A stretch of DNA of 64,000 bases from Leptothermofonsia sp049200465 (GCF_049200465.1 NZ_CP120836.1:5490239-5554238); one strand, 5' to 3'. Positions 18,478 to 28,219 are shown, numbered from the stretch's first letter. Numbers and translations: made by a program. Notes: generated from the letters alone by a model not told the origin.

Positions 18478-18566
18478 ACCTAACCCCCAACCCCTTCCCT
18501 CCAAGGGAAGGGGAGCTCTGATTCAAGTCCCTCTCCGGCACGGAGAGGGGTTTGGGGAGAGGTCAA
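18478..18566. repeat. GC-rich nested hairpin repeat
   Basis: CCCCTTCCCT pairs with AGGGAAGGGG, CCCTCTCCG pairs with CGGAGAGGG, and the outer arms ACCCCCAACCCC and GGGGTTTGGGGA are also roughly complementary. Such folded palindromic repeats are common between cyanobacterial genes. No coding role is seen. Confidence 0.6.
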
Positions 18567-18716
18567 GCGATTGGTGTATACACGGTAGCAGGCTGATACC
18601 AATTTGATTTGAAAACAGTGCAAATCCGACCCCTCCTGACCTCCCCTTGGCAAGGGGAAGTGCCGAAGGCGGTGGGGTGATGTGCAAGGTTCATCATTTA
18701 AATTGGTATGAGATCT

Positions 18717-18753
18717 CTCGACCTCCGAAATCTTCAAGATTTCGGAGGTCGAG
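18717..18753. repeat. 18-bp perfect inverted repeat with 1-nt spacer
   Basis: CTCGACCTCCGAAATCTT is followed by a single C and then its exact reverse complement. It lies about 55 nt beyond the 3' end of the minus-strand pentapeptide gene. There is no T-run, so it is not a standard terminator. It is probably a REP-like palindrome. Confidence 0.75.
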
Positions 18754-18806
18754 TATGCAACTGAGAATGCTCTTAGCCTTTCAGCTTCCTTACCCTTACT
18801 TCTTCA

Positions 18807-19529
18807 TTAATAAGGAATCGTGCCCTGGTAGGTGCTACCGTCGGGCATAATGGCAAAATCCAGTTGAGCATTGCTGAAATTAGTGCTGTGGCTTAGTTTT
18901 GCCTGGGAAAAATTGGCATAACGCAAATCCGATCCACTTAAGTTAGTATTGATTAAAGTCGCTTCAATTAAAATTGCTCCGTACAAACTGGCTCTTTCCA
19001 GGTTTGTGTCTTGTAATTTGGCCCACTTGAGGTTCGCATCCCGGAGTTCTGCCTGGGTTAAGCGGGTGCCTTGCAACTCTGTCTGCATTAAGTTGATATT
19101 TAAGAGCTGAGCCTGGGTGAGGTTACAACCTTCTAATTTGGCCTTCTGCAAGTCAGCTCCCTGCAGGTTAGCTTTTTCCAGGTTAGCGTTTTTGAGATTG
19201 GTTTCTTTGAGAGTGGCATTCGTCAGACGTGCGTTGGCTAGATTTGCTCCAGCAAGGTTACTTCTGCTTAAGTTTGCTTTTCTCAGATCGGCTCCGCGCA
19301 AATCAGCTCCACGCAGATCGCATCCCACGCATTTTTTAGTCGTTAGAAGCTTTCTAATATTATCAACCGAGATTGCTAGTTGCGATCGCCCTCCCAAAGT
19401 TCCTGGTACTGTTCCTTGAAGTTGGTGGAATTTTTGTTCGTATTGGTGGAATTTTTGTTCGTAAAGGACTGCGATCGCCGTTGATACGGCCAGGAGCGAT
19501 CCAGCAACCAGCAGAATTTTGGTATTCAT
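18807..19529 (-). CDS. pentapeptide-repeat protein with N-terminal membrane anchor
   Basis: About 240 residues. A single hydrophobic helix (ILLVAGSLLAVSTAIAVLY) is followed by a spacer and then roughly 30 A(D/N)LXX repeats (for example DLRGADLRGADLRKANLSRS), which fold into a right-handed quadrilateral beta helix. It is probably membrane-tethered with the helix exposed; function is unknown. YEQKFHQ occurs twice in a row from a 21-nt tandem duplication near 19424-19464. An in-frame upstream ATG (19589) would add 20 residues; 19529 is chosen because the membrane helix begins just after it. Confidence 0.8.
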   Translation of the reverse strand: MNTKILLVAGSLLAVSTAIAVLYEQKFHQYEQKFHQLQGTVPGTLGGRSQLAISVDNIRKLLTTKKCVGCDLRGADLRGADLRKANLSRSNLAGANLANARLTNATLKETNLKNANLEKANLQGADLQKAKLEGCNLTQAQLLNINLMQTELQGTRLTQAELRDANLKWAKLQDTNLERASLYGAILIEATLINTNLSGSDLRYANFSQAKLSHSTNFSNAQLDFAIMPDGSTYQGTIPY

Positions 19530-19949
19530 CACAATAGTCCCCAAGGCGGGTTTATGGCTCTTCATGAAGTTTCGAGCATACAGCATCATTTCATACCCAG
19601 ATTCAGCAATGCCTCATCGGAAAGCCAGAAGAACCAGGTTTATTGCCAGTATTCAGTCAATACCCGACATAACTGGATCAGCCAATTAAAGTTTTCGTCA
19701 AGCGAAGGCGTCTCAAGTATTAGGATATGTTCTAAAAAGTTTGAACCTGGCAACGAATCTACGTAGGAGTGATATTTTATAAAACAGGTGTTAGAGCGAT
19801 TTTGAGGAACGTGTTTCCGCTTCCTGCACCTGATTCAGCCATCTGGCTCTTTTAAGAGTTGATGATAGATGACGCTAATACCAAAGCGGTATTGGTATTT
19901 CAGACATTACTTCAGACAATTTTGAAGGTGCAGACTGCCCAGGTATAGC

Positions 19950-20034
19950 GATCCTATTTAGATTGTGAGAAAAAGTTCCGCAGGAACTCTTCACAAAGCC
20001 TCTCCATCTCACAACTGATTTAGGACTGCCATAC
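19950..20034 (-). repeat. dispersed repeat family F, copy 2
   Basis: In reverse orientation: GATTGTGAGAAAAAGTTCCG, then CAGGAACTCTTCACAAAGCC, TCTCCATCTCACAACTG and ATTTAGGACTGCCATA. It contains an imperfect version of the hairpin seen perfectly at 43542-43576. Confidence 0.7.
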
Positions 20035-20117
20035 AGACAGATAGAATAGCCGCGATCGCGTCGGGCTATTTTCTCCATCATCTCGCTTCTATTTTCCTAG
20101 CCCAAAAAGTCGTTGTT

Positions 20118-20864
20118 ATGAATACTTCACCCCTGAAGAAATTTCTGCTGCCCTCAGTTTTGATGTTTATGGTGGTCTTCTCGGCGCTAAATCTGTCGTT
20201 TCCCGCGCAAAAAGATAACCTGCTGCTTGCCAAAGTGCTTTTTATGGGAAATCGTGAATTAAAGCCGACATCTTTGGGTGTTCGTGGAAATCTGATGATT
20301 CGTTATGTCGGATTCACAGTCATTGTTAGCGTTGGGGCCAGTATTGCCACGGTTGAAGCCATCCGTCGATTGCAGAAATGGAATGAAGCAAAACAAGCTA
20401 AAAAGATGCAGGCTCTGCAAATGCAGGCGGCGGCACTCAATCTAGCCGAATCATTACAGGCTGATCAAGAAACCGATTTCCAACATAGTCAGTTTGACCT
20501 GGTCGGCAACTTAGAGCCAGGTTGCGAAACCAATGAATTCTCATCAGCCGAAAACTTTTCTGCAACCTATCCAGAATGGAACCATCATGATTTGCCGTGT
20601 TCAACCCAGACTCAACCGATGGAGGTTTACTCGCATTATCAAATCTGCCAAATTCGAGTTCCCTATTTGGAACAAAGCTTGTCTGCAATTTTTGCTGATG
20701 GATTTTATTACCGCTTTGTCAAAGCGGAAAAAACTAAGGATAAAGCATTCAACTTTGTGGCGAATTTGGCTCAAAGAGGAGAGCATGCCGTAATTACCTG
20801 TATCAAAAACGGTTACGCAATCTGGGTTTGGGAACCAAATGCTTCTCCCGATCTGGTCGCGTAA
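20118..20864 (+). CDS. hypothetical membrane-anchored protein
   Basis: 248 residues, no family recognised with confidence. Two hydrophobic segments (residues about 9-28 and YVGFTVIVSVGASIATV near 63-79) are followed by a basic coiled segment (RRLQKWNEAKQAKKMQALQM), an acidic and Asn-rich linker, and a compact C-terminal domain (FYYRFVKAEKTKDKAFNF, ending YAIWVWEPNA). That C-terminal pattern resembles the small protein at 50540-50809 (FSYVKFYPTLEAAQRA, ending LVLWVLEPDA). No strong ribosome site is seen. It stands alone between two minus-strand or non-coding regions. Confidence 0.6.
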   Translation: MNTSPLKKFLLPSVLMFMVVFSALNLSFPAQKDNLLLAKVLFMGNRELKPTSLGVRGNLMIRYVGFTVIVSVGASIATVEAIRRLQKWNEAKQAKKMQALQMQAAALNLAESLQADQETDFQHSQFDLVGNLEPGCETNEFSSAENFSATYPEWNHHDLPCSTQTQPMEVYSHYQICQIRVPYLEQSLSAIFADGFYYRFVKAEKTKDKAFNFVANLAQRGEHAVITCIKNGYAIWVWEPNASPDLVA

Positions 20865-21473
20865 ATTCTAAAGTTCATACTATTTTTATACAATTTGTGT
20901 CTTTCCTTGATTTGTAATTGATGGATTTGAACTAGAAAGGAAAGAGGGTTACTGAAATAACCGGAGACACCTGGTAGGGGTTTATGGAGTGTCTATTCGG
21001 GTTAATCAGTTACCTGATCAGGGATTGGCAACTTGTTCGTCTGGACAGAAGCGATCGACTAACATCTTGCACCAGAGCTTTGAATTGAATCTAGTGCTTC
21101 ATGGCAGAAGGTTTCCGCCCGTTGCCTGGATGAGCACCCATTTACTCATCCACTCATCTACCTATCCACGTTACAACTAAGCAGTTATTTCTGCCATTCT
21201 GCACTAGCTTAAAGTTGGCACTGTCAAGCCTTTCTCGAAACAGCCCAACTGGCTCTCCTAAGAGTTTGGTATGCGTAGGGTGCCCACAGTAACCGCTCTG
21301 AGCATTGCCTGAGTTTTTCTACGGCTGTCGCCAGGTTGCTTAGAACATTGGGTTTAAAGGAGGGGTGGAACTCCTGCACCCCGTTCCTAAGCTTAGTGAC
21401 TATAGCTATATGTCTGATCATCCCTAACCTGCAACCCATCGAAGATCGGGTTGCGTAGCTGCCAAAGATTGAT
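20865..21473. other. intergenic region before the polysaccharide operon, with family A-like repeat
   Basis: No convincing gene. A diverged family A repeat lies at about 21321-21410 (CTGTCGCCAGGTTGCTTAG, AACATTGGGTTTAAAGG, CTGCACCCCGTTCCTAAGC, TATAGCTATA). The remainder may hold the operon promoter, but no confident -35/-10 pair was found. Confidence 0.5.
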
Positions 21474-22985
21474 ATGAATGCACAAACGAATAGCAATGAA
21501 CGCCTACTGGGTTTGAATGTTGGGCAAATAAGCCAGTTCGCAATTGCGCGATCGCCTTACTTATATTTTTTATTCTGGTTGAGTGTCATTTCTGCTGGCG
21601 TATTAAATACGTTAGTCGGTAATGCAGCTCTAGCAACACCCGTTCAATCGGCCTTACGAGAAGAGGAGAACACCTGGGAACATCAGAACACAGAAACGTT
21701 AACGCTTTCTGAAATACCTGTTGTTCAGGATCTTACCCTTTCAGGCCAACCACTTTTGAGCCGTGATCAACTGGGTGAGTTTAGTCAGAATGCTGTTCAA
21801 ATGAAAGTGCTGGAGCAATCTGTCTCCCAGCCTGGTGTGGATGCAACAGTTATTCAACCCCGCCTTCAGTCGGTAGACTTAGCTGGAACTGGCGGGAACT
21901 TAAATTTGGGGGCGATCGCCCAAAATCCCGAATCTCCTAATTCACCCAATAATTCAAGCCCGTCCAACCCCCTTTCAAATGTTCGTCGGCAGGGAAGCGA
22001 AATTTTGGGTAAGCCTTCAATTCAACTCCAGGGCGTCTATGTACTCCAGGGCAATGAATCTTCTGCACGGGGACGGGTGAATGCCCTTTATCCAGTCAGT
22101 CCAACGGCGCTGTTTGGTGCAGTGGTTGATTTGACCACTGGAGATGCATTTTCTGACTCTCCTGGAACTGGATTGCGGCTCAACGAACTTTATTTTGCCT
22201 ACGCCCCGTTTGAGCAATTGCCGGGGCTGCGCTTTGTGGTCGGACTGATGGATCTAACCTCCTATTTTGACCGCAACAGTTTTGCAAAGGATGGAGCCAG
22301 CCACTTTTTCAATCGTGCCTTTCAAACAAATCCAGCCTTGAGTGCGGCAGGGCTGGCTTCTCGACCAGGGCTACTGCTGAACTGGAGCGTTACAGACAAT
22401 GTTGAAATTAAAGCAGCAGGCTTTTCGTCCCGGCGCAATTTGGGACGATTTTCCCTGGATTCGTTTGCTGCCGAAGCGGGGTTTCGCACCGGCAATTTCA
22501 TTCTGCGTAGCACTTTTGTCACTTCCCGCGACTCTGACCAGGACACAGGATTTGAGGAAATCTATTCCCTTCCCCGTCCGGGCGGGTTTGGGGTACTGGA
22601 TGATGATCGTGAAAATGCCTTTGGCATCAATGCTGAATATTATGTTCCTAGCCTCAAGCTGGGCTTTTTTGCCCGTCATGGCTGGTATAACAACGTCAGC
22701 TTAGGCGAAGGTGGAACAACCTACAGTTTTGGGATGGTTCGCCTGGATTTGTTTACGCGCAACGATCGCCTGGGGATTGCCTACGGTCGGCAACTGTCGA
22801 ATGACGATTTGCGGCGCGATCGCGATGACAAAATTCCCGATGTGCTGGAAGTCTACTACGACATTCCCCTCGCCAAATTCTTGCGGGTTGGCGTGACTTT
22901 TCAAGAGCGCAATCAGTTTTCAGAAACCATTATAGGGTTTCGTATTAAAACCGAATTTAACGTCCTGGGGAGGTTGTTTGAATGA
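21474..22985 (+). CDS. outer-membrane beta-barrel (porin-like) of the cellulose-type operon
   Basis: 503 residues. An N-terminal hydrophobic export signal (YLYFLFWLSVISAGVLNTLV) is followed by a low-complexity Asn/Ser/Pro linker and then amphipathic strands typical of a barrel (SIQLQGVYVLQG, RFVVGLMDLTSYFDRN, GLLLNWSVTDNVEIKAAGFS, KLGFFARHGWYNN, FLRVGVTFQERNQF). It ends on a strand with a terminal aromatic (LGRLFE). In proteobacterial systems the barrel is the C-terminal half of BcsC; here barrel and TPR scaffold are separate genes overlapping by 4 nt (ATGA). It probably forms the outer-membrane exit for the polymer. Confidence 0.8.
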   Translation: MNAQTNSNERLLGLNVGQISQFAIARSPYLYFLFWLSVISAGVLNTLVGNAALATPVQSALREEENTWEHQNTETLTLSEIPVVQDLTLSGQPLLSRDQLGEFSQNAVQMKVLEQSVSQPGVDATVIQPRLQSVDLAGTGGNLNLGAIAQNPESPNSPNNSSPSNPLSNVRRQGSEILGKPSIQLQGVYVLQGNESSARGRVNALYPVSPTALFGAVVDLTTGDAFSDSPGTGLRLNELYFAYAPFEQLPGLRFVVGLMDLTSYFDRNSFAKDGASHFFNRAFQTNPALSAAGLASRPGLLLNWSVTDNVEIKAAGFSSRRNLGRFSLDSFAAEAGFRTGNFILRSTFVTSRDSDQDTGFEEIYSLPRPGGFGVLDDDRENAFGINAEYYVPSLKLGFFARHGWYNNVSLGEGGTTYSFGMVRLDLFTRNDRLGIAYGRQLSNDDLRRDRDDKIPDVLEVYYDIPLAKFLRVGVTFQERNQFSETIIGFRIKTEFNVLGRLFE

Positions 22986-25366
22986 GCGGCTTGTATGAAT
23001 CCCACAACTCTTCCACGTATCGGGAAAGTGTTTCGCAGACGTGTCGGTCACCGCAAGGAAGCGGGAGAAGCCGGTTACAGGTCTTCATTTCTCCGGCTTC
23101 CTTTTTCCTCTTATTCAACCTGGCAATCGGCCTGTTGATGGGAGGCGTTTGGGTCAACGCTCCGGCATCCGCCCAAACAACTTCCCCTGCGGTTAATGAA
23201 GGGTATGTGTTGCTCAATCGGGGCTGGGTGAATGATGCGATCGCCGCATTCCAACGAGCTTTGCGCAGCAATCCTAATTCCCTGGAGGCCAGATTGGGAT
23301 TGGCGATCGCTTATCAACGAGCCGGGCAGGACAGCAATGCCTGGCAAACCTATCAGCAAGTTTTGCAACAAGATCCGAATCAGCCCACAGCCTTAAAAGC
23401 TATAGGCTTACTCGGTGGCTACCGCCCAGAATGGCAGGCTCAGGGCATTGAAGCGCTAACGAAATTGTTGCAAGCTACCCCCAACGATAACGAGGTTCGT
23501 GCTCAGCGGGCACTGCTATATGGCTATCAGGGGCGGTTTTCAGAAGCACTGGCGGATTACCAACTGCTGTTGCAAACCAACCCCAAACCCGATGTCATTC
23601 TGGGGGCTGCCCAAATCTATACCTACAGCGGTGATTATTCCCAGGGACTTGCGCTATTTCAACGCTATCAGAATTTGGGTAAAACGATTCCCGACTCTGC
23701 TATCACGGCCTATGCTCAGGCTTTACGGCAGACGGGTAAGACAGCCGAGGCCGTTCAAATCCTGGAAACTCGACTCAACCAGCGAAAGTCATTCGATGCT
23801 CTGACCATTGAACTCCGCACGGCTCTGGCCGCAGCCTACCAAGCCAACAACCAGCCAGAACAGGTGGCAGCAGTTCTGGCTCCTTTACGGAATCGGCCAG
23901 AAGCGGCGTTACCCCTGGCCCGATCGCTGAGTGCCATTGCCCGCTCAACCGGAAATAGGGAAATGTATCAGGAGGCGATCGCACTTTACCGTCAAGTACT
24001 GGCAAAAACACCAGAACCATCGCCGGGGCTGGTGGTTGAAGTTGCCGATGTCATGAGTGAAGCATCCCTTTTCCAGGCAGAAGCTTTGCAGCTTTATCAG
24101 CAGGCGATTCAACAACAGCCAACCAATTCTCCATTGAAAATTAAGCAACTGATTCTGGCGCAGCAGGTGGGGCACATCTCCCGCTCTGAATTAACTCAGC
24201 AACTCCTGGTGATTTTGCAACCCCTGCCGTCAGTACAGGCGGAACGTCGATTGCTGGCCCAGGCTTTGTTAAAGCTGGATTCCCCCGATCCACAACTGCT
24301 TTCTGTCTATCAGGAACTCGTTCAAAGTGGAGTCGATGTTCCGTTTTTGAATTTCCGAATGGCGCAGATGCAGATGCAAATGGGTGAATTGGATGCGGCC
24401 AAACAAACGCTGGCCGCCTATCGGGCAACGGCGATCGGTTCGCAAGACCTGGCAACGGAACTGTTGCTTGCCGAAATTGAACGGCGGGAAAACCAGTTAG
24501 ATAAGGCCGCTCAACGGTATGAATCTGTGATTTCCGCCAATCCTTCAAACACGCTGCTGATTGGGGCAATGCGAGGTTTGGCAGGTGTCCGTCAGGCCCA
24601 GGGGCGCATGGAGGATGCGCTGCAAATTTATGACCAGATTTTGAATCGTAATCCTACTGCAACCTGGGCCCAGTTGGGCAGAACGGCAATCGCCTATGAG
24701 GCCAAACGTCTATCAGTAACAGAGGCAGAAGCCGTATTAAATCAATGGTTAGCGAATTCAGCGGGTGAAACGCCACCTGAATTGTTTAGCCTAGTTGGGG
24801 CATTGCCTCCTGCTCCTGAGCAAGAAGCTCTTTACAGTCGGTTATTGAAGATGAATCCCGATCACCTAGCCGTCCAGCGTCGGTTCATTCAGGTACTGGC
24901 AATGCGTGATCCTGAGCAGGCGCGATCGCAGATCAACCAGCTTTTGCAGCGCAATCCTAACAACCTCACCGCCTATTTTGTTAAAGGCGAACTCGCCCAA
25001 ACGTTGGGGCACTTCGATGAAGCAGCGGATGCCTATCAAACCATTCTGCAACGTCAACCGGACAACCTGGATGCCCTGCTGGCATTGGGTGGGGTGCGGT
25101 TTCAGCAGCAGCGCTACCGCGAAGCCGAAACCATTTACATCCGCATAGCCACCCTCCGCCCCAACGATTGGGATATCCGCCGCATTCTGGCCGAACTCAG
25201 CCTCGCCCAGGATCACCCCCAGATTGCCATCCAACAACTGAAACAGGCCGAACAGATCCAGAAAACTCAAGGCACATCTGATTCCATCCTCAGCGATCGC
25301 CTTGAGCGCGTACAGGTTGACCACCTTAGAAGACGCGGGTTCCAGCCCTCATGGGAGCGTTACTAA
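22982..25366 (+). CDS. TPR scaffold protein, BcsC-like periplasmic part
   Basis: 794 residues. A signal peptide-like segment (FFLLFNLAIGLLMGGVWVNAPASAQ) is followed by TPR units almost to the end (for example GWVNDAIAAFQRALRSNPNS, NLTAYFVKGELAQTLGHFDE). BcsC-type TPR domains span the periplasm and guide cellulose to the outer-membrane pore. There is no barrel, because that is encoded by the preceding gene. The stop overlaps the start of the next gene (TAATG), so translation is probably coupled. Confidence 0.85.
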   Translation: MSGLYESHNSSTYRESVSQTCRSPQGSGRSRLQVFISPASFFLLFNLAIGLLMGGVWVNAPASAQTTSPAVNEGYVLLNRGWVNDAIAAFQRALRSNPNSLEARLGLAIAYQRAGQDSNAWQTYQQVLQQDPNQPTALKAIGLLGGYRPEWQAQGIEALTKLLQATPNDNEVRAQRALLYGYQGRFSEALADYQLLLQTNPKPDVILGAAQIYTYSGDYSQGLALFQRYQNLGKTIPDSAITAYAQALRQTGKTAEAVQILETRLNQRKSFDALTIELRTALAAAYQANNQPEQVAAVLAPLRNRPEAALPLARSLSAIARSTGNREMYQEAIALYRQVLAKTPEPSPGLVVEVADVMSEASLFQAEALQLYQQAIQQQPTNSPLKIKQLILAQQVGHISRSELTQQLLVILQPLPSVQAERRLLAQALLKLDSPDPQLLSVYQELVQSGVDVPFLNFRMAQMQMQMGELDAAKQTLAAYRATAIGSQDLATELLLAEIERRENQLDKAAQRYESVISANPSNTLLIGAMRGLAGVRQAQGRMEDALQIYDQILNRNPTATWAQLGRTAIAYEAKRLSVTEAEAVLNQWLANSAGETPPELFSLVGALPPAPEQEALYSRLLKMNPDHLAVQRRFIQVLAMRDPEQARSQINQLLQRNPNNLTAYFVKGELAQTLGHFDEAADAYQTILQRQPDNLDALLALGGVRFQQQRYREAETIYIRIATLRPNDWDIRRILAELSLAQDHPQIAIQQLKQAEQIQKTQGTSDSILSDRLERVQVDHLRRRGFQPSWERY

Positions 25367-26631
25367 TGGGAAAATCTATTCAAGCTCAACAATTGTTTGG
25401 AGTCTTGCTCCTGTTGAATCTGACAGGTTGTTACTCCCTGCAATTGCCCAAAATGACTCTTTTCGTCAATCAACCCGGTGGACAAATCCCTGACTACTGC
25501 CCTGGGCAATCCCCCTCATCTGCTCAGGAGGTCGCAGATTTGAAGTTGCCCCAGGCTAATGCAGTATTGCAGCAAAGCTGGTTGGCTTTTCAAGACCGAT
25601 TTATTCAGACCGACGGGCGGACGATTGATCGAGAAGTGAGCGATCAAACGACCTCCGCAGGACAGGCCTATGCCATGCTCCGGGCGGTACTGATCAACGA
25701 CCACGAAGCCTTCGCCCGGGTACTGACCTGGGGTGAAAATAACCTGTCCCGTAAAGATGCCAAAGGCCAACGGATTGACCACCTCTGGGCCTGGTCGTGG
25801 GGACAAACGGAGCAAAAAGAATGGAGAATTCTAGATCCTAAATTTGTGAGCGGTGCTGAGGTTGATGTAGCGACCGCACTCATTATGGCTTCTCGTCGCT
25901 GGAACTGTGCGCGCTATCTGGCGATCGCCCGTGCCAAACTGGATGACCTGTGGAAACTCTCAACAGAGATTGTTAAAGGCAGGCGTTATTTTCTGTCCAC
26001 TTCTGATTCAGTCTTTTGGAGTAAACCAAACACGTTACTGCTCAATCCATCCAACTTTGCGCCCTATGCATTTCGTCTGTTTGCGCAGGTAGACGCAAAG
26101 CATGACTGGCTCAGTCTGGTAGAGAGCAGTTATCAAATCTTGAATAAGTCTGCAAAGGTGTCTGAAGTGGGCTTGCCCAGTGACTGGATCTTGCTGGATT
26201 CTACAACAGGTGAAATTTCACCCGTATCTACCTACGGCCCGCAGCAAAGTCTTTATGGCTTTGATGCGGCTCGTGTATGGTGGCGCATCGCCCTTGATGC
26301 AGCCTGGTTTCAATCACGTCAGGCAAAACAATATCTGAAGCAGCATACTGCCTATTTAAAGCAACTTTGGAAAGCCAACCAAAGAATCTCTGCCCAAATC
26401 GACCTGCAGGGCAAACCGCTAGTGGATTTTGAAACCACCTCTCAGTACGCCATGCTCTATGCTGCTTTGCGACAGACTGACCCCGAAATCGCCAATCAAA
26501 TTTATCAAATGAAGCTGAAACGCCAGTATAAAGAGGGCTTTTGGGATAATGACTCTGCTTACAGCACTCAAAACATGGTCTGGTTGGGATTGCTTGCTCC
26601 CAAACCACCAACTCCGCTACTGAAGCCATAG
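25366..26631 (+). CDS. GH8 family lipoprotein, predicted catalytically impaired
   Basis: About 421 residues. A lipobox (LLLLNLTGCYS) predicts a lipoprotein. The fold is glycoside hydrolase family 8 (AYAMLRAVL, HLWAWSWG, LNPSNFAPYAFRLFA, GLPSDWILLD, FDAARVWWRIALDAAW, FWDNDSAY). The GH8 general acid normally sits in S-E-G-Q; here it reads TTSAGQAYAM, with GCA (Ala) for Glu. The base Asp in FDAARVWW is present. It may therefore bind but not cut glucan. The paralogue directly downstream has the Glu. Start ATG 25366 (TAATG overlap) is chosen over an upstream in-frame ATG at 25351. Confidence 0.85.
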   Translation: MGKSIQAQQLFGVLLLLNLTGCYSLQLPKMTLFVNQPGGQIPDYCPGQSPSSAQEVADLKLPQANAVLQQSWLAFQDRFIQTDGRTIDREVSDQTTSAGQAYAMLRAVLINDHEAFARVLTWGENNLSRKDAKGQRIDHLWAWSWGQTEQKEWRILDPKFVSGAEVDVATALIMASRRWNCARYLAIARAKLDDLWKLSTEIVKGRRYFLSTSDSVFWSKPNTLLLNPSNFAPYAFRLFAQVDAKHDWLSLVESSYQILNKSAKVSEVGLPSDWILLDSTTGEISPVSTYGPQQSLYGFDAARVWWRIALDAAWFQSRQAKQYLKQHTAYLKQLWKANQRISAQIDLQGKPLVDFETTSQYAMLYAALRQTDPEIANQIYQMKLKRQYKEGFWDNDSAYSTQNMVWLGLLAPKPPTPLLKP

Positions 26632-26742
26632 CTAAAATATCTGCCAATTTACCAGTACGAAAGTCTTATGCTCTCACCACTTATGCTCTCACCACAAAGA
26701 TCAGGGCAGCCCGCGACACTAAAACTTTTGTCACAGCTTGTT

Positions 26743-26857
26743 TATAGCTCTACGCGGGTGCGTTAGGACATTGGAATTAGAGAGGGAGTGGGGGCTTCGC
26801 CCCCAGCCAGGGGTTCCACCCCTGCACCCCGTCCTAACCATAATGACTACCGCTATA
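26743..26857 (+). repeat. dispersed repeat family A, copy 2 (best preserved)
   Basis: TATAGCTCTACGCGGGTGCG, TTAGGACATTGGAATTAG, GGGGGCTTCGCCCCCAG, CCAGGGGTTCCACCCCTG, CACCCCGTCCTAACC, TAATGACTACCGCTATA. It lies inside the polysaccharide operon between the two GH8 genes, and carries GC-rich internal palindromes. Confidence 0.85.
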
Positions 26858-26926
26858 TTCCTAACTCCTGACATCTACCCCTAGCACCCGTTAGAACATC
26901 GCGAATCTAAAGTCCCCGAATCCTTC

Positions 26927-28219
26927 ATGCTGCTGCATTTTTTTTCCATTCGCTCAGTGCGAAGATTGGTTTCTCCCCACATTCTTTTGATTGGAATTTT
27001 CAGTTCATTATTGAGTTTCGCGACCTGTTTCTTTGTCCCTTCAATGGGACAAACTTCCCATTGTTCAAATCCATGCTCAAACTCTGAGAAAACTTCAGCT
27101 CGTCTGTCTCTACCTCCGTTCACTCCCCATGCACAGTTACTCCAGCAAAGTTGGATTGCTTACCACCAGCGGTTTATCCAACACGATGGACGAGTGATAG
27201 ACCGAGAAGCGGACGATCGCACGACCTCTGAGGGGCAGGCTTACGCGATGCTGCGGGCTGTACTGATCAATGATCCAGAAACTTTTGCCTGCACCCTTAA
27301 CTGGGCAGAAAATAACCTTGCCCGTAAAGATTCTGCTGGTAAGGTCATTGATCACCTCTGGGCCTGGAAATGGGGACGTACCAGCTTAATCAGTTGGGGA
27401 ATTCAGGACCGCAACTTTGCCAGTGATGCGGATATTGATGCCATTACCGCCCTGATCCTGGCCTCTCGTCGCTGGAACAACCCCGCATATCTGGATAAAG
27501 CCCGTGTCAAGCTGAATGATTTGTGGAATCAGGCGATCGCTGTACTACCCGATGGCAGTCCCTATCTCATGCCAGGTCCAAAAGATGCCTTCTGGAATCA
27601 GCCTGATACGCTTATCCTCAATCCTTCCTACTTTGCGCCCTACGCCTTCCGCCTGTTCGCAGAGGTAGACCCCAACCACAACTGGCTGGAACTGGTCAAC
27701 ACTAGCTACCGTGCCCTGGAAAATTCATCTGCTGTTTCAGAGGTTGGTTTACCCAGCGATTGGATTGTGCTCAATCCCAATACGGGACAATTCCAACCAT
27801 TGCCAGACGACCATTCATTGAAAAGTGTATATAGCTTTGACGCTTACCGGGTGTGGTGGCGAATAGCACTGGATGCCATCTGGTTTCAGGAACCACGCGC
27901 CAAACAGTATCTCCAGCAAAATACCCGCCATCTGCAACAGCTCTGGCGCACACAACAGAAAATTCCTGCACGGATCACGCTCCAGGGTCGGCCTACTGTC
28001 ACCTACGAAGCGACCTCCCAATATGCCATGCTCTACACCGCCTTTCGGTTGATTGACCCCAAACTGGCAGAGCAGCTCTATCAACAGAAACTCCATCCCC
28101 AATACCGCAACGGCTTCTGGGACAACGACTCCGCCTACTATACCCAGAATCTCGCCTGGTTTGCCCTGCTCCCCCCCGCCTCCTTCAAATCTCTGCTAAC
28201 AACCACTCCTAGCCTATGA
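26927..28219 (+). CDS. GH8 family endoglucanase (BcsZ-like), active-site residues present
   Basis: 430 residues, paralogous along its whole length to the preceding GH8 gene. An N-terminal hydrophobic stretch (LIGIFSSLLSFATCFFV) suggests export. The general acid Glu is present in RTTSEGQAYAML and the base Asp in SFDAYRVWWRIALD, so it should be an active beta-1,4-glucanase. BcsZ-type enzymes trim the nascent chain and are needed for normal polymer export. The stop overlaps the bcsB start (ATGA). Confidence 0.87.
   Translation: MLLHFFSIRSVRRLVSPHILLIGIFSSLLSFATCFFVPSMGQTSHCSNPCSNSEKTSARLSLPPFTPHAQLLQQSWIAYHQRFIQHDGRVIDREADDRTTSEGQAYAMLRAVLINDPETFACTLNWAENNLARKDSAGKVIDHLWAWKWGRTSLISWGIQDRNFASDADIDAITALILASRRWNNPAYLDKARVKLNDLWNQAIAVLPDGSPYLMPGPKDAFWNQPDTLILNPSYFAPYAFRLFAEVDPNHNWLELVNTSYRALENSSAVSEVGLPSDWIVLNPNTGQFQPLPDDHSLKSVYSFDAYRVWWRIALDAIWFQEPRAKQYLQQNTRHLQQLWRTQQKIPARITLQGRPTVTYEATSQYAMLYTAFRLIDPKLAEQLYQQKLHPQYRNGFWDNDSAYYTQNLAWFALLPPASFKSLLTTTPSL

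Larger units (their letters stand above)
17240..18806. other. 1.57 kb non-coding region upstream of the pix operon
   Basis: No convincing gene. It holds a partial family A repeat (17410-17457), five 10-nt units (17571-17620), a family B repeat (17800-17905), several GGTAGT motifs (for example 17341, 17518, 17975, 18042, 18071, 18102), a TTACGT-N6-ACGTAA inverted repeat (18187-18204), GC-rich hairpins (18478-18566 and about 18628-18680) and an 18-bp perfect palindrome (18717-18753). Much of it may be leader or regulatory DNA for pixG, which starts at its left edge. Confidence 0.6.

Noticed and set aside
20040..20080. AATAGCC ... GGGCTATT hairpin followed by TTTT, considered as a plus-strand terminator
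   Set aside because: There is no plus-strand gene upstream for it to terminate, and it overlaps a HIP1 site; left unassigned.
20989..21180. 63-codon open frame before the polysaccharide operon
   Set aside because: No motif, no plausible start context, and composition typical of the local spacer.
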